Assembly: GCA_028532985.1 (NCBI GenBank)
Contig: JANCIK010000003.1
Span: forward strand, 3,172,001 to 3,236,000
From: Stropharia rugosoannulata
Taxonomy: Eukaryota; Basidiomycota; Agaricomycetes; Agaricales; Strophariaceae
Direction of reading: 5' to 3'
Length of the DNA: 64,000 nucleotides
Notes under the pieces: generated by a model
Databases searched by the model: none
What the model was told of the DNA's origin: nothing
The model's input: only the letters and a program-made list of their open reading frames with translations
Position numbers and translations under genes: made by a program
Part shown: piece by piece, positions 34,924 to 46,849 of the stretch
Layout: every line of letters starts with the position of its first letter
How positions within the stretch are numbered: the stretch's first letter is position 1

Positions 34924-36372
34924 TCACCGTTGACCATGAACGGCAGGGAGTTCCTGGGGCATTCTTCCACCAACTCTGAATGCGACTGTATTTTTCTGGT
35001 TTCGGAGGGGATCGAAAGAATGTATGTGATCAATGTCGAGAATGGTGTGTTTAACCTCAAGGAAGTGTTGGTTCGTTCTTGCACGACGGATCATGGGAAG
35101 TATATCCAGTAATTTATCCTTATTTCTGAGGCACAACGATTCGAAATCAAACGCGTCTATGCCAGCATTGTTACTATATCTGAATTGAACGTCAAGTTGC
35201 ACGGTGATAGTCAATTTAGAAATGGTGGCCAATTCAGATTTCGTCAGTAGTGCATCTAGTGCACCCCATGCTTCACGATGTGGCTTTCCTTCTTCATTCT
35301 TGGGTAAATAGTTGGCAAGGTCCAGGAGATCGATGCCATGTCGAGAGGTAGTCAACAAACTGAGCGAATTTAACGAGGAAGGAAAGGAAACCGAATCAAG
35401 GAAGCGGATTAAGGGAGTGATGACCCATCCATCGTGAATTTGTAGCGCAGTGTGCTGGTATACATATAGAGACTCAAGGCGGGTCAAAAGACGAAGTGGG
35501 TAAGTGGGCGTCTCATCGAAAGTGGCTGATTTATGTAGGTCGACGTGAATTCGAAGGACCCTAAGTGTATTTGCTGCAATGAAAACAGCCTTGGGGAAAG
35601 CATGCAGATATGGCAGCCGCAAGAATATATCTGTGAGGTGGGGAGAGTGGACACGGTTTGGTTTATTGCAGTAATAGTGAGTTGTTTCGTCAAGGCCAAC
35701 ATATTCAACAGGGGAATAGAAACCGCCTTCAAGTTCGAGGCCAGCGCTAATGACCAAGGTTTGATATAACTCGAGTCGTTTGAGGTTACTGTTGTGCAGC
35801 AGTTCAACAGGCAGTGGGTAAAATCCACTGATCAACAAATGTTGTAGGTCGCGAGAATGGCATATCTTGTCGAAGGCGTCCATAAAATCCTCGAGTTTGT
35901 GATAGGGAAATTGCCCGCCCAGGTGTTGCCATCCAAAAAATCGGATGCCATGGCGCGGGCCATGTAGGGTATCGAGGATGTCAGTCATTGACCCTTCCTG
36001 CAGCAGAATCCCCAAGTCCCCAAGCGGACCCTCCAGTTTCCATGTCTGCACGATGAACGATTGGATGTGGTAGGCCATTCCCAAGTCTGGAAACAGAAGA
36101 CTGTTGTTCAAGACAGTAGCGAAGCGATTAAGCTTTTTAATAGCAGACCGCTGTGCGGCGGTCGAATGAAAAGATGCATTTATTCGAAGGGCAATCGAAG
36201 AGAAGACGTGGCGCCTCGCGCGTATGCAGCACTGACGAGCTGCACAGGAATAAGACAGTAAAGTCGCCTGGTTGATTATATCCTTCAAAGATCTTTGCTT
36301 GGTTGAATCGGCCACAGGTAGGGCGAGATAACCCAATATGAGGTCGTGAAGCTCCCATGGCAGGACGCTCAT
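34924..36372 (-). CDS. F-box-like domain protein, single exon
   Basis: A single open exon of 482 residues. The true ATG is at 36372 (MSVLPWELHDLILGYLALPV); the frame is open five codons further but only from a TTG. The N-terminus has the F-box-like PWELHDLILGYL pattern, with a SLKDIINQATLLSYSCAARQ segment typical of Agaricomycete F-box/LRR proteins. Leucine-rich strands follow (LQHLLISGFYPLPVELLHNS, LKRLELYQTLVISAGLELEG, HLTDIFLRLPYLHAFPKAVF), consistent with a curved LRR-type region. These proteins are presumed substrate adaptors for SCF E3 ligases; no specific substrate can be proposed. The lack of introns contrasts with all neighbours. Confidence 0.75.
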   Translation of the reverse strand: MSVLPWELHDLILGYLALPVADSTKQRSLKDIINQATLLSYSCAARQCCIRARRHVFSSIALRINASFHSTAAQRSAIKKLNRFATVLNNSLLFPDLGMAYHIQSFIVQTWKLEGPLGDLGILLQEGSMTDILDTLHGPRHGIRFFGWQHLGGQFPYHKLEDFMDAFDKICHSRDLQHLLISGFYPLPVELLHNSNLKRLELYQTLVISAGLELEGGFYSPVEYVGLDETTHYYCNKPNRVHSPHLTDIFLRLPYLHAFPKAVFIAANTLRVLRIHVDLHKSATFDETPTYPLRLLTRLESLYVYQHTALQIHDGWVITPLIRFLDSVSFPSSLNSLSLLTTSRHGIDLLDLANYLPKNEEGKPHREAWGALDALLTKSELATISKLTITVQLDVQFRYSNNAGIDAFDFESLCLRNKDKLLDILPMIRRARTNQHFLEVKHTILDIDHIHSFDPLRNQKNTVAFRVGGRMPQELPAVHGQR

Positions 36373-36503
36373 GGGTGTACGTAGCAAACGGCCAAGATGA
36401 AACGTTGACGCGTTGACTGTCTTGGGAAAGTCGCGACCGGAGTGTAAACAACATCAAAATTCGTGGACATTGCACTTTCCACCAGCATCAAGGCGTTAAA
36501 CCC

Positions 36504-39054
36504 ATGCAATGTCGTTGGAAGCCCTTGTCCTCTCTGTTCCACTCTTTTAACCGTCGTTTATCGTCCACCCTTGCGCCTATTCAGCTCAGGCCATACCAAG
36601 AGCTCTGCCTAGCGTCTTGTACAGATGCCCTTGCAGAGGGCTCCACGCGCATAGGCGTTTCCCTCCCCACAGGTTCTGGAAAAACTACGGTCTTCGTCTC
36701 GTTGCTTTCGCGCATCAAGCCACCTTCTACAAACCCAAATGCCACGCGCTCCTTGATTATAGTCAATAACATCGAGCTGGCGCGCCAGTCGGCTGAGCAA
36801 GTTAGGCGCATGTTTCCAGATTGGGTGGTGGAGATTGAACAAGGCGCAAAACACCAGGCCTCCGGACTTGCGGATGTGTATGTCGCGCTACAGATCTAGA
36901 AATGACTCGCTAACCAGATACTTCCGCATTTCAGCACTGTTGCCACTTACCAAACTCTCAATAACGAACAAAGGCTGATGAAATTCAATAGCGATAGAAC
37001 GAAGGCTGTTATCATTGATGAAGCTCATCACGCTGCGGCCCCATCGTTAGTTTTACTTCTCCTTGTTCCACAGTGCACTAACATTTCCTCTGTAGGTATC
37101 GACGCATACTTTCAAAATTCGACCCAGATATTAAGCATCCGGACGGTGATCTAACAGACAAACCTCAACATAAAGTTCCAATCATTGGATTTTCTGCCAC
37201 CTTCAGCCGTCACGACGGAATGGCCCTTGGTTCAGTATTCGACCGTATAGTTTATCACCGCGACTTCTTGGAGATGATTAAGGAGCAATGGTATGCTAGT
37301 TTATGTCACAATTCTATACAAGCGTCTTTCTTATGTGCTCGACTTAGGTTATGTGATATTCGTTTCACTTCAGTCAAGGCAGATCTCAACCTTTCCAAAG
37401 TTTCGTTAAATAATGCCACCAGTGATTTCAATACAGCAAGCCTCGCTACGGTTATGAATTCAGAGTCTATGAATAACGTTATTGTACGCTCTTGGATTGA
37501 CCGTGCTTGTAAGTGAATCTCTGTTTCGACGCGTATTAATGCGTGCAACTGTCACTCTATATAGAAAAGACTAACACATCTTCTGACAGCTACACGGAAG
37601 TCCACTCTTGTATTTTGTGTCAATGTTGCTCATGTTATCGAGCTAACAAGAACATTTCGGACTTTCGGTGTCGATGCACGTTATATTTTCGCGGCTACTC
37701 CTGCTGTAGAGCGTCAACAAATCGTCAGCGCTTTCAAGAACGGGGAATTCCCGGTCTTGGTGAATTGTGGTATGATTGACCTTGTAAATTTTTATTAGAC
37801 GTGAGCTGATTCTGAATACAATATAGCTATCCTCACAGAGGGCACTGACATTCCCAATGTCGACTGTATTGTCCTTGCTCGGCCAACGCGTTCACGAAAC
37901 CTTTTTGCGCAGATGGTATGATATACCTAGATTTATTTGGGCGAGATTACAGAACTGACAGGCAATTGTTAGGTTGGTCGAGGAATGCGATTGTCACCGG
38001 CGACCGGAAAGTCAGATTGCAGAGTCATCGATTTCGTCGACAGCCATAACCGTGTTGGAGGCATCGTCTCACTACCTAACCTCTTTGGACTGGATCCAGG
38101 CGAACTTGACATTGACGGTAGGTACCATTGGTACCGGTATCGTCGCACACTCACATTGTTTGCTAGACGAGACTCTTGACTCACTGCAAACCCGCATATC
38201 TGGTGAAGGCACCGGGACCTCCACTGCACCAATCAGTCTCGAAGACTTGCCCAATCCATTCTCCGTTACGTATACGGATCATGACGACGCCTTCGAGATG
38301 GTTGATGAAACCGCCGGCCTCGAGGCAGGAATATCAAGCCAGTTTGCATGGGTCAACTGCGGGGACGGTATTTGGGTACTTGAGCTTCACACGCGGGGAT
38401 TTATCCGTCTCGAGCCTGATGATGGTCAGTCAGCACCAGAGGCCGGCGAAATGGAAGTGGATAGAACGCTTCAGGGAGGTCCTGTATACAAAGCGAAGTA
38501 TACACCCCCAAATTATGCCGCAGGTACAAAGCATGGCAAAGTCCCGTACCTACCTAGCCGCCTTCTCTTTACTGGTCTAGCACTTGCCCCTGCAGTACGG
38601 GCATGCGACAGTTATATCACTAGTAAGGTATATGTAAAGACTCCCCCAACAGTGTGAGCACTCCTTGTCATCGCTGTTTGCTAACTGGTGTAATTGACCC
38701 TTTTTTCTCAGGCTTCGCAATAATGCTGCATGGCGGAAACTCCCCGCCTCCCCTGAGCAGCGTAAATTCTTGGAAAAACGTCAGGCAGCCAACGCTGAGC
38801 TTGGTTTACCCGATTTCTCAACACTCACTAAGGGACAGGCTGCAGTCATCATAACTCGGCTCAAACATGGTGCAGCTGTAAGTCATCCTTCCACTCCGCA
38901 AAAAAAATTCATATACTAAACTTACGATTAATACTATTAGGGCCGGTACAAAAGGAAGAAGAAAGCACATAGCAAGGCTCAGGAAAAGGCCCTAAAGGAA
39001 GAGCAGCGCGTTAATCGCGAGGTCGTGCGAGTCGGGCGCCTGGCAACTGTCTAA
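36504..39054 (+). CDS. IRC3-like mitochondrial DEAD/DEAH-box helicase
   Basis: Many-exon gene, first intron 36878-36934. The N-terminus ([20 protein letters not shown]) is basic and Ser-rich like a mitochondrial presequence. Superfamily 2 motifs appear in order: Q-motif region LRPYQELCL; motif [10 protein letters not shown]; Ia [21 protein letters not shown]; motif [13 protein letters not shown]; motif [14 protein letters not shown]; then [20 protein letters not shown] (IV), [18 protein letters not shown] (V) and LFAQMVGRGMRL (VI). A fungal C-terminal region follows ([28 protein letters not shown]). Irc3 is a double-stranded DNA helicase that remodels branched DNA and maintains mtDNA in yeast. 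Its start is 131 bp from the divergent F-box-like gene. Confidence 0.9.
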
Positions 39055-39067
39055 CCAATCAAATTGT

Positions 39068-42000
39068 TCACACCTTGTCGATCAGTGATAACAAAGGAGA
39101 GACAGCAGCTTGGCTTTGGAGTGTCAGAACAGCCGCCTTTTGTGCAGTGGTTAATGTCTTGTGTAGGGATTTTGGGTGGTGCAAAGCACAAGGGTTGTCT
39201 GCAAGTGCAGAAACCAGTGCTCCGACGAAGGAATCGCCAGCACCGGTAACGTTCGCGAGTGAATCCACCATCATAGGAGGAATGTGCTGCAATACGACAA
39301 TTTCTTTGGCCTTCCCATGAGCGACGACATTCCGTTGGTGGTGGGGGTTGCTGCGGAGGTCAACCCATCCGGATTGAGCAGCATCGCGGGGGTCAATGCG
39401 CATGAGGACAACGACACCCTCTGCACCGCATTTAATGATGAGGTTTTGGAAGAATGGGAGAAGATGGAGGGCTTTCTGCGCTACGCCTTCGTCGACAAGG
39501 AATGCCAGACTTCCGCTTGATGCACCGTCATCCGAAACGGGCTTGCGGGCGAGCTGCTCGAGGTCCATGCGGAATGCGGAGCTCAGGTTAATACTGTCAA
39601 TAGTATCCCACCATACTGGATGTTCCATTAATTCATATAAATCCGATTGAGCGGTTTCGTAGAGTTGTGTCAGCTCCAAGAGGTTTGGTGTGCAGTATGC
39701 AATCGGCAAGTGGCTATTGGCCTTGATTGTGGACTGTATGGCTGGCAGGATCCTAGTCGCTTTGATAGTAGACGTCGGCTCGCTGCCTTCTGCTTAAGCA
39801 ATCCTCCGCCTGGTTAAGTTCAAGTTGAGGTACTCACAAAAGAACCGGAATATGATGCCTATGACAATATTGTACGATCTCTGCGATAGCTTCCGCTGTC
39901 AAATTCGCATCTAGAGCGACTACACTCGGCTTATGGATTTGCAGCTCTGTGATAACCTGCGCGGCAGAGGCAGAGATATTCAGTCATTCGCGCAACGTAA
40001 GAGATACTAAATCTCGCACATCTTCGCCTTTAACTGAGTCCATTATCGACATGTCCGCTACACCGCCAACAAGGGCGCCCGTGCTGTCCAGTACCATGTT
40101 GCATATCGCAGTCTCTTTACCGGTGCTGATAAGACCGTCCGTGCGCATGTTAAATTCACTCAGCTCGTCGACAAGAAGGTGGCCGAACGCGTCCCGGCCA
40201 ACCGGTGCAAGCAGCAGAGTGGATAATTGTGGAAACTTGGCCTGCATGATGCGGTGCGACGCCTCAGCGATATTCCTCGCGACACCGCCCAGAGAAACGC
40301 GAACATGGCCTGGAGCTGTTGAATGCCTGGCGAGGGCAGCGTTGACGCTAGACAATTCCTGGGCGGTGATATCTACGGCGGCAGCACCGATGACAACGAC
40401 GTTTGCGGGAGACTAAGATATGCATATAAACTCATCAGATACGTTGCAGCATTGATTTGTGGTAGGCCTGACCGGGAGGCTCTTCTGTGCATTCGCATTC
40501 ACGTGGCCAGGGAGGTGTTGCAGTGTTGAAGGAGCAGGCAAGGACTTCTCCTTCCGATCTGAATTGCCGATGTCGGGATGGAGAAGCGCAGACCTACCGA
40601 CGGAATGGGACTACATAAAGAAAATAGTAGAAAAGGCAACTGGGTATGGATTGGTGTTCTCCTGGGAGGAAACTAATTTCTGCTAACCGACTGTTCCAAC
40701 TTATGCAACTCCACCGCAATTTGTCCGCCTGCACAATAAGCAATAAGGAATGGTTTTACACGCTGGAAAGCAGCGTGTGGTTCTTACCTATGATCGCGTT
40801 ATTTTCCAGTAATGCGATATTCGCCTCGAGGGAAGTGCCGCCGCTCAATTCTTTGATCCTGTCTAGGAGCCAGGGTGTAACATCGTTTCCGCTCTCGCTC
40901 ATCCCATTTTGTTCGGACTCGAGGACAGCCTGATCAGTCCACTTCTGCAGTTTTTCCGAGATTTCCTCATACTGCTCAGGCATGGGAACTGAGATTAGGG
41001 CACCATTCTGCATGGCTAGCTGCCCCTGGGTATCTGGAGATATTAGGAGAGGTTGAGCATATTGAGAGTCGGATCGCGGTAAAGCCCCTTACGCAGAAGC
41101 TTTGCTGCAGCTAAGGGATCTTCAACATTCCAAGGGACCTAAGGTCTGTTGAGTTACAATCTATAGATATTTCCCGTAAACTTACGAAATTACCGCTACG
41201 CCTGCAGAAGAATGCTGGGAATTCGCGCGATTTGCTAAAAGGAACAACAGGAACACCGAGGGTTTCCTGCACAATGTCATTAGAAATAGAAAACAAGAAG
41301 TTAATAGAAAAAATTACCAGGTACTCAAGAGTTCTGCATAGCTATTAGCGGTACGGCTAAAAGAGCGAGAAACAAACTAACCTCTTGATGTCAAGGATGG
41401 ACTTCATGCCTGACGATACTAAGCCCACAGGGCATCGGCTGAGCTCGTAAAGGTCGGCAGAGACATCCATCGCTAATGAGACGCATTAGACGCGTGTGTC
41501 CTTCAAAGTCAGTCCATAGGTTACGCACAGTCCTGTCCACCTCGATGAACTCCACCAAGTCTAGAGAATGTGTCAAGCATGAATGTAGATTTCTGAAGGG
41601 TTGGTTACTCACCCTCCGGTCGCGAACACCTACCGCATATATGTGTTGAGAATTTACAAGTGGAAGGAATAGACGACATACCTTGATTCCGGCCAAAGCT
41701 GAAAAGATGAGAGTAGCACTGCATGTGGTTCCTGGTCCAATCGTTAATTACTTCCCTGCAATGGAGGGAATTGGACACAAACCTCCGTCGGCTCCTTGAG
41801 CAATTGCAACAGCGATATCCCTCCGAGATACCTTGACAGGCTTGGACGCGTTCCTATCAGCAAGTCGGTCCAGTTCGTGGCGTTCAAGGCCGATCTTGAC
41901 ACGGCCTTGAACGAGTCCAATGGTGGCAGGGACCGCGCCAGAAGCCCTAACGTTGTTCTCCATGTTGATTGGCACTTCTACGCCGAGAGGGTAAGGCAGG

Positions 42001-42194
42001 CCATGGGTGACCAAAGCTGTCTCAAGCGCGACAACCGGTTTGTTGTGTGCGAGAGCGTCTTCGACTTCCGGGTGAATGTCTATCGGTGCGCCTCTGGCTT
42101 TGGCGTCGCGTAGAGTGGACCATGACGAGATAGAGCGTCGTGCGTGAGTGGGTTGGAGTCCACGAGCGAAGGGGCGGATAAGTTGAGTCTTCAT
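39068..42194 (-). CDS. Bifunctional pseudouridine-5'-phosphate glycosidase / pfkB pseudouridine kinase
   Basis: A long multi-exon gene that ends 13 bp from the IRC3 stop. The start MKTQLIRPFARGLQPTHARR is a plausible mitochondrial presequence. The N-terminal half is an indigoidine synthase A/PsuG domain: KPVVALETALVTHGLPYPLG, GAVPATIGLVQGRVKIGL, a split TTCSATLIFSALAGIK block, VVPFSKSREFPAFF, and late WLLDRIKELSGGTSLEANIA and NNAII. A linker rich in Pro and Asn follows. Then a PfkB kinase: NVVVIGAAAVDITAQELS, RVSLGGVARNIAEASHRI, TLLLAPVGRDAFGHLL and the C-terminal NVTGAGDSFVGALVSAL, whose Asp is the catalytic base. Together they would phosphorylate pseudouridine and cleave it to uracil and ribose-5-phosphate. 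Such fusions occur in many eukaryotes. Exon boundaries between 40.4 and 41.7 kb are approximate. Confidence 0.9.
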
Positions 42195-43689
42195 GATGAC
42201 TTGAGCACAGTAGATGATCACGGTGCACCAAGTTGCGGGTGCTTGATAGTGGTGAACACGAACTGTCTCGCTTTTAAGCAATGTCGCATTCCGGGGTTTA
42301 CGGTATGCGCGTGGCAAGGATGCGCGCCTAGCAGCGTCGGCAAATCGGTGCCGAGCTGGCGGCTGCTGGCGGGCCTGACAAAACGTCCTCGATTGGTCTT
42401 CGACGAGCGGGACCTGTCGCATCTCTCCACCTTAATTTGCATCAATTTGAATTCATATCTACTTAACCCGCTGCCCAGGCTCCATGGGTATCGATACAAG
42501 TATGTATGTAGCATCTCATAAGATCTCATAGCGGCCACGAACGCCAAGTGCCAATTCTACATATGATTTTCATCAAGCCGCGACATTCAACAAGGGTTGA
42601 GGGGAAGTTGGGGGTTAGTGCATCTTACCATTCGCATTTTCTTTCTGTAACATCAATAACCCATTCGTATATCAATCACTAGGAGAAGTGCAACTCACAT
42701 TACCCAAGGTGTGTCGTGCTCAAGCAAGAGCAATACTCAAGGAAGCGTTTTTCTTCTCTGCTCACGCACGCAAGGCCCAACTCGGCCCCAACTTGCTATT
42801 TGATCAGGTGGTCAACAAGCGTTTTTGTGCGGTACTACAAGAACCCTGTAACCTGGATTATATTCTTCGCCTCTTTGCAGTGGGGCTTGTACCATTGGCC
42901 TGACGTGAATTCCGGGGCAAATGTTGTTATAGGGTTTAACATGGTTCTCAAATATCTTGTACGCGGGTCGCGACGGATACATTTATTCCCATAAACATGC
43001 CAGTCTGCGTAAGTTCATGTAGGCGAGCACCAACTGTCACAATTCAAATTTACTCAGCGCGTACTACAGAGTCGATCCTGCATTCTCCGAGTCGCCTCTC
43101 GGATGGCTTTCCAGATACAAACTCTGCTTAGCATACAACCTCATATTCTTCCCTGAAGGCCGGGACGTATTTGCTTTTCACTTCGTGAAATTAGCCAAGC
43201 ATAAAACGCTACTTGGTTGTGCCCAACTGCGGGAATGACAACAGAACTTGTGAAAACTCGTCTTGGAGTTGAAGGACGAGTAGAACCACATCTACGCATG
43301 AATGCGTTGCATAGCTCTGGCTCCAGCTGCACCGCCGAGCTGTGTTATAGTGAACTAAATAATCATCTGCGTCTGTTGAACGCTGGTATCCTTCTAACTA
43401 CAGCATCAAGAAAACAGCTTGTCATCGCGTGTATAGTCTCTTAACAGCCTTATATCTCTCGAACGACCTTCGGAACGCGCTAGGTCCTTACCAAGTCCTT
43501 ACGGAAGAATAGAAGCCATTTTCTCCGCTTGACCGGGGCAGGCTTAGCTTTGACAGTTGTTCGCTGACTCAGTGAAAGAATACCAACTCCCGGGCTGTCA
43601 CGCCCCTTCAGCAAACGGTAATTCACTACGGCCTCACTCCCGCACAAAAAGGCACAAGAAAGAAACCCTAGTTGGCAAATGCTCATCGA
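42195..43689. other. Intergenic with weak protein-like remnants
   Basis: The promoter of the fusion gene occupies the left end. On the plus strand at 42716-43180, frames such as FVRYYKNPVTWIIFFASLQW and, after shifts, YKLCLAYNLIFFPEGRD look protein-like. They are broken by stops and frame changes, so I read them as the remains of an unidentified gene. No ATG, splice pattern or named domain could be supported. Confidence 0.35.
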
Positions 43690-44030
43690 CGTTTCTTCAG
43701 TGTCTATTTTAACCTCGATCGGGCAAGCCATTGACAATCCAAGCAGCAAAAAACCGAGGTTACACAACTATTTTACGGGCGTTATTTCTTTTTCCTTGCC
43801 CGCTATAGGGATATGGACCCACGCCGTACAGCGAGAGAGTAAATATCTGCCCGCCTTGTCTGCTTTCAGCTGGCGGTGGAGGCATCCCATTATCACGCTC
43901 ATTCTCTCGTCTCGATTGAAATGTTAGCCAACCCCGCCAGCCACTAGACAACTCAGCTATAAAATGCCTCTTCCGACTCCAGAAATTCTCATATCCCAAC
44001 TTCCGTCTTATGCTCTCAGCTCAATAACAT
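43690..44030 (+). repeat. Detached copy of the DUF6535-A promoter/leader block
   Basis: Collinear, inverted match to 26035-26390. It contains the same TATA box (CTATAAAA at 43957-43964), the GATATGGACCCACGCCGTAC block and the leader ACTCCAGAAATTCTCATATC. Similarity ends abruptly after AGCTCAATAA, before the position where a DUF6535 start codon would come, and no DUF6535 coding sequence follows. It is either the remains of a deleted fourth copy or a separately mobilised unit. Confidence 0.68.
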
Positions 44031-44389
44031 TGAATGCTTATTATCCTACTACTCTACGAATAACAATCCATTTGCTTGCCTTGCTAGATCTCATAGCATG
44101 GCAGGCCAGCCTTTCGACTACTACGAATGACCAAGGCCCTCCACCGCGTCGAAGGTGACATTGGCGCGTGTGGAGGTCATCGAGGGCGCTCTTCAGGACG
44201 TATGTCCCCCGTCTCTTATTTGTACTGCATGTGTATGCTTATACTCTACCTTCGTGCTTCAGGCCCTCCACCGGGTCGCGGCGCGACGACTGCGTAGACG
44301 CTTCTTCATCGTGTGCTATCTGGTATACCGCACGACCTTCACAGCTAGGGAGCAATCTCTTATGGCAAGCTATGAAGCTTGTGCGTATT

Positions 44390-46300
44390 ATTGTGTGTTT
44401 TTTGTTCGTCACTGTATTGTTAACCCTCATCATTTTTGATTATTAACAAGTTCTACTTACTCTGAAGAACTGTCGACGTCTTCGCCCGTCATGACTTGTT
44501 TGTTCCTGCCTTTTGCTATGTTGTTGGCCCCGATCCGATACCTCGGGGTTCATTTCGCGACGACGCCCAAGTCCTTCAACCCTATGATTGTCAGGAACCA
44601 ATCTCACCACCCTTCCCCGCTCCTCGCCTCCACATATACATCTTTACCTCGTCTCCATGCTGTCCGTACCCCTGGAAGCCGCCACATGATCTTCGCCGGT
44701 TATATCTATTTCACCCAACGACCCACCGTTAACTTATCGTTCTCTGGCTAGCGATCTGTCTGGGAGACGTCCTAGATGCAATTGTCTATGCACAGGAGTA
44801 AAATGACGATTTTCGGGACTTCTTGCTCAACGACGGCGAATACTTTCCAGCTGAAAGATCTCACAACATGGTACTTCGTCTCCAATTATCAATATGTCGC
44901 ATCTATTCACTCCCATAAAGTTGGCGCCATGCATCCTGTTAACAAGTTCCTGGTGCAACAGCGTCCCATCATGAGCCGACCACGTAACATTGACGACCAG
45001 TTTCTTCTGCCATTCCTCACCGTATTTTGTCTACACTTCGATGGTGAACCGTTTATAAGATTGCTCTCCATTTTATCTAATTGACGAACTCTAGAATCGA
45101 CACCCTCTGTCCAATAACCCTTCTTTCGACCTTTTCTCTCCCATTCACATGTTCATTTGAACTTGTACATATATCCAGAGGTCACGGTTCATTCTTTTCA
45201 CATAGACATGAAGAGACTCCAACTGTGAGCTCGTATATTCGCGCTTTATCACAGTATCTGATTCCATCTCTAACAGGTGTTGCAATCAACTTCTCTCCTT
45301 CCTGTGCAACATAAAGATTCACGCCTGTACAAATACACCAAAAACGAACCTAAAATTTACTAAAAGCAAGTTTAAATCCCAAAACAAGGACCCTGATATA
45401 TAGATGCGAGTTCTTCGAATCATTTTTTGACTCCTTTCTTCGACCATGTGTGAGTATCCCGCTTTCACGAAGATATATGCATCCTCACGCATTTGATCTA
45501 CCCATACAGGTACGTTTGCCCGATTTTCCTTGGCTGTGCTTTGTGAGTATATGCGTCGTTAATCTTTATCCTGTCGCTGATCATCGTATCCATCTTCAGA
45601 TTTCTGCGACTCAGACTGCCGATTCTTCCAAATTTACGAAAATCCAGATAACATCGAATAACTATTAAACCTTATGTTAGTCCGAGTGTTTAGTATGCCT
45701 TTACGATTCTGAAGCTATACCCAAACAAAACTTGAAAAATAGCAAATCCTACAAAACAATTCCCGATTTTTCTACCTCAATCCTATAGGTGCGCCTCTCC
45801 GTTTATCTTACAAGCTTTCTATCTCATTCCGGGGTCTTGTGGATTGTATGTCATACAGAAAATTGTATAACGGCGGGTCGGTTGACTGACCCATAAATCA
45901 TTAGAAGACCTTTATATTGGCAGTCTCCACTCCCGGCAGCACTAACCCCGACAACGTTTGACCAGTCACATTGAGTCTATGCTAAGGATGACACTACACC
46001 TGAAGGGTCGAGCCCATGAGTTTCCCTTTCGAAGTCCGGCCTTTCATCAGTTAGGAATTTTCGGTGTGATTTTTGGACTGCAGATTTTATTCTTAATCCT
46101 TTTACCAGGGTAAGTCATCCTTACTAGATCACTGGTACTTACATCCTGACAGGATTGTGTATATGTAGATGGTTTCTGGTCTTCTGATTGTGTACGGTCG
46201 AGACCTCAGCTTCTCCCGTTTTGTCATCGGAACGACTGGAAGCTGCCTTGGGACGATAGAGTAACATCTTAGATTGATGTAGACTTTGACAATATACCTG
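44390..46300 (+). repeat. Dispersed unclassified element, copy 2
   Basis: Plus-strand partner of the minus-strand element at 19475-20976 (shared blocks listed there). This copy is longer because of insertions, chiefly between about 45240 and 45780. The left part keeps protein-like frames (44491-44751 and 44496-44732) that share NPMIVRNQSHHPSP-like residues with NPVIVRNQSHYPSP in copy 1, but in different frames after indels. No flanking target duplication or terminal inverted repeat could be recognised by eye. Confidence 0.7.
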
Positions 46301-46849
46301 CTTCGTAATGCCCTTCAACTGTTTTGCCGCGTCTTCAGTTCTTCTGTATGACAGGTTTTTACAATAGGAATTTTTGGAAAAGAATGGGCCCCATCCATCC
46401 TAACTGAACAAGAAACTATCGCTAAATGCACTTTTGTTCAAGAAGTGTCTTCATGAGTGTACGACGCCAGTTTATGCCTAAGTTGTAGTTCAACTCTCCG
46501 GATAATAGGGTCGATGTGGAGTGTGAGTCGGCTTCTGGGAAATTGGTCCTTAATACCCAAAGACTACACGAGAGAGGGGGAGCAGTTTGAAAGTATAAAT
46601 GTTGACTAGAATGATATTGCTTAGAATATGAAAAGTATTAAGTCGACTTTTGAGCCTTTATTGAAGGATACCCTATAGGGCGTTGAGTGGGCGTACGAGA
46701 CAGAGAGCACGGACGATGATAACTCCCACGATGTGATGGTGACCGAAATAGATCATGACTCTGGACACCGACGCCCGCGCTTACACGTTGACATAAATTG
46801 CCCGAAACCCCTACGCTCCTTTGTCGCCCGCCCGCCGTTCTTCGTTGCA
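46301..46849. other. Upstream region of NUS1
   Basis: No gene. The frame of NUS1 is open back to 46733, but the upstream residues (from MMVTEIDHDSGHRRP) lack the hydrophobic start expected, so they are treated as leader. Confidence 0.45.

Noticed and set aside
36373..36387. Upstream start of the single-exon F-box-like gene
   Set aside because: The longer frame opens with TTG. The first ATG is at 36372.
44168..44446. Possible 92-codon membrane protein ending LLTLIIFDY
   Set aside because: Only its last part is shared with the dispersed element, the other copy is out of frame, and the start region has no support.
46733..46849. N-terminal extension of NUS1
   Set aside because: Open frame but no membrane or conserved feature. 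The hydrophobic anchor starting at 46850 fits the family better.
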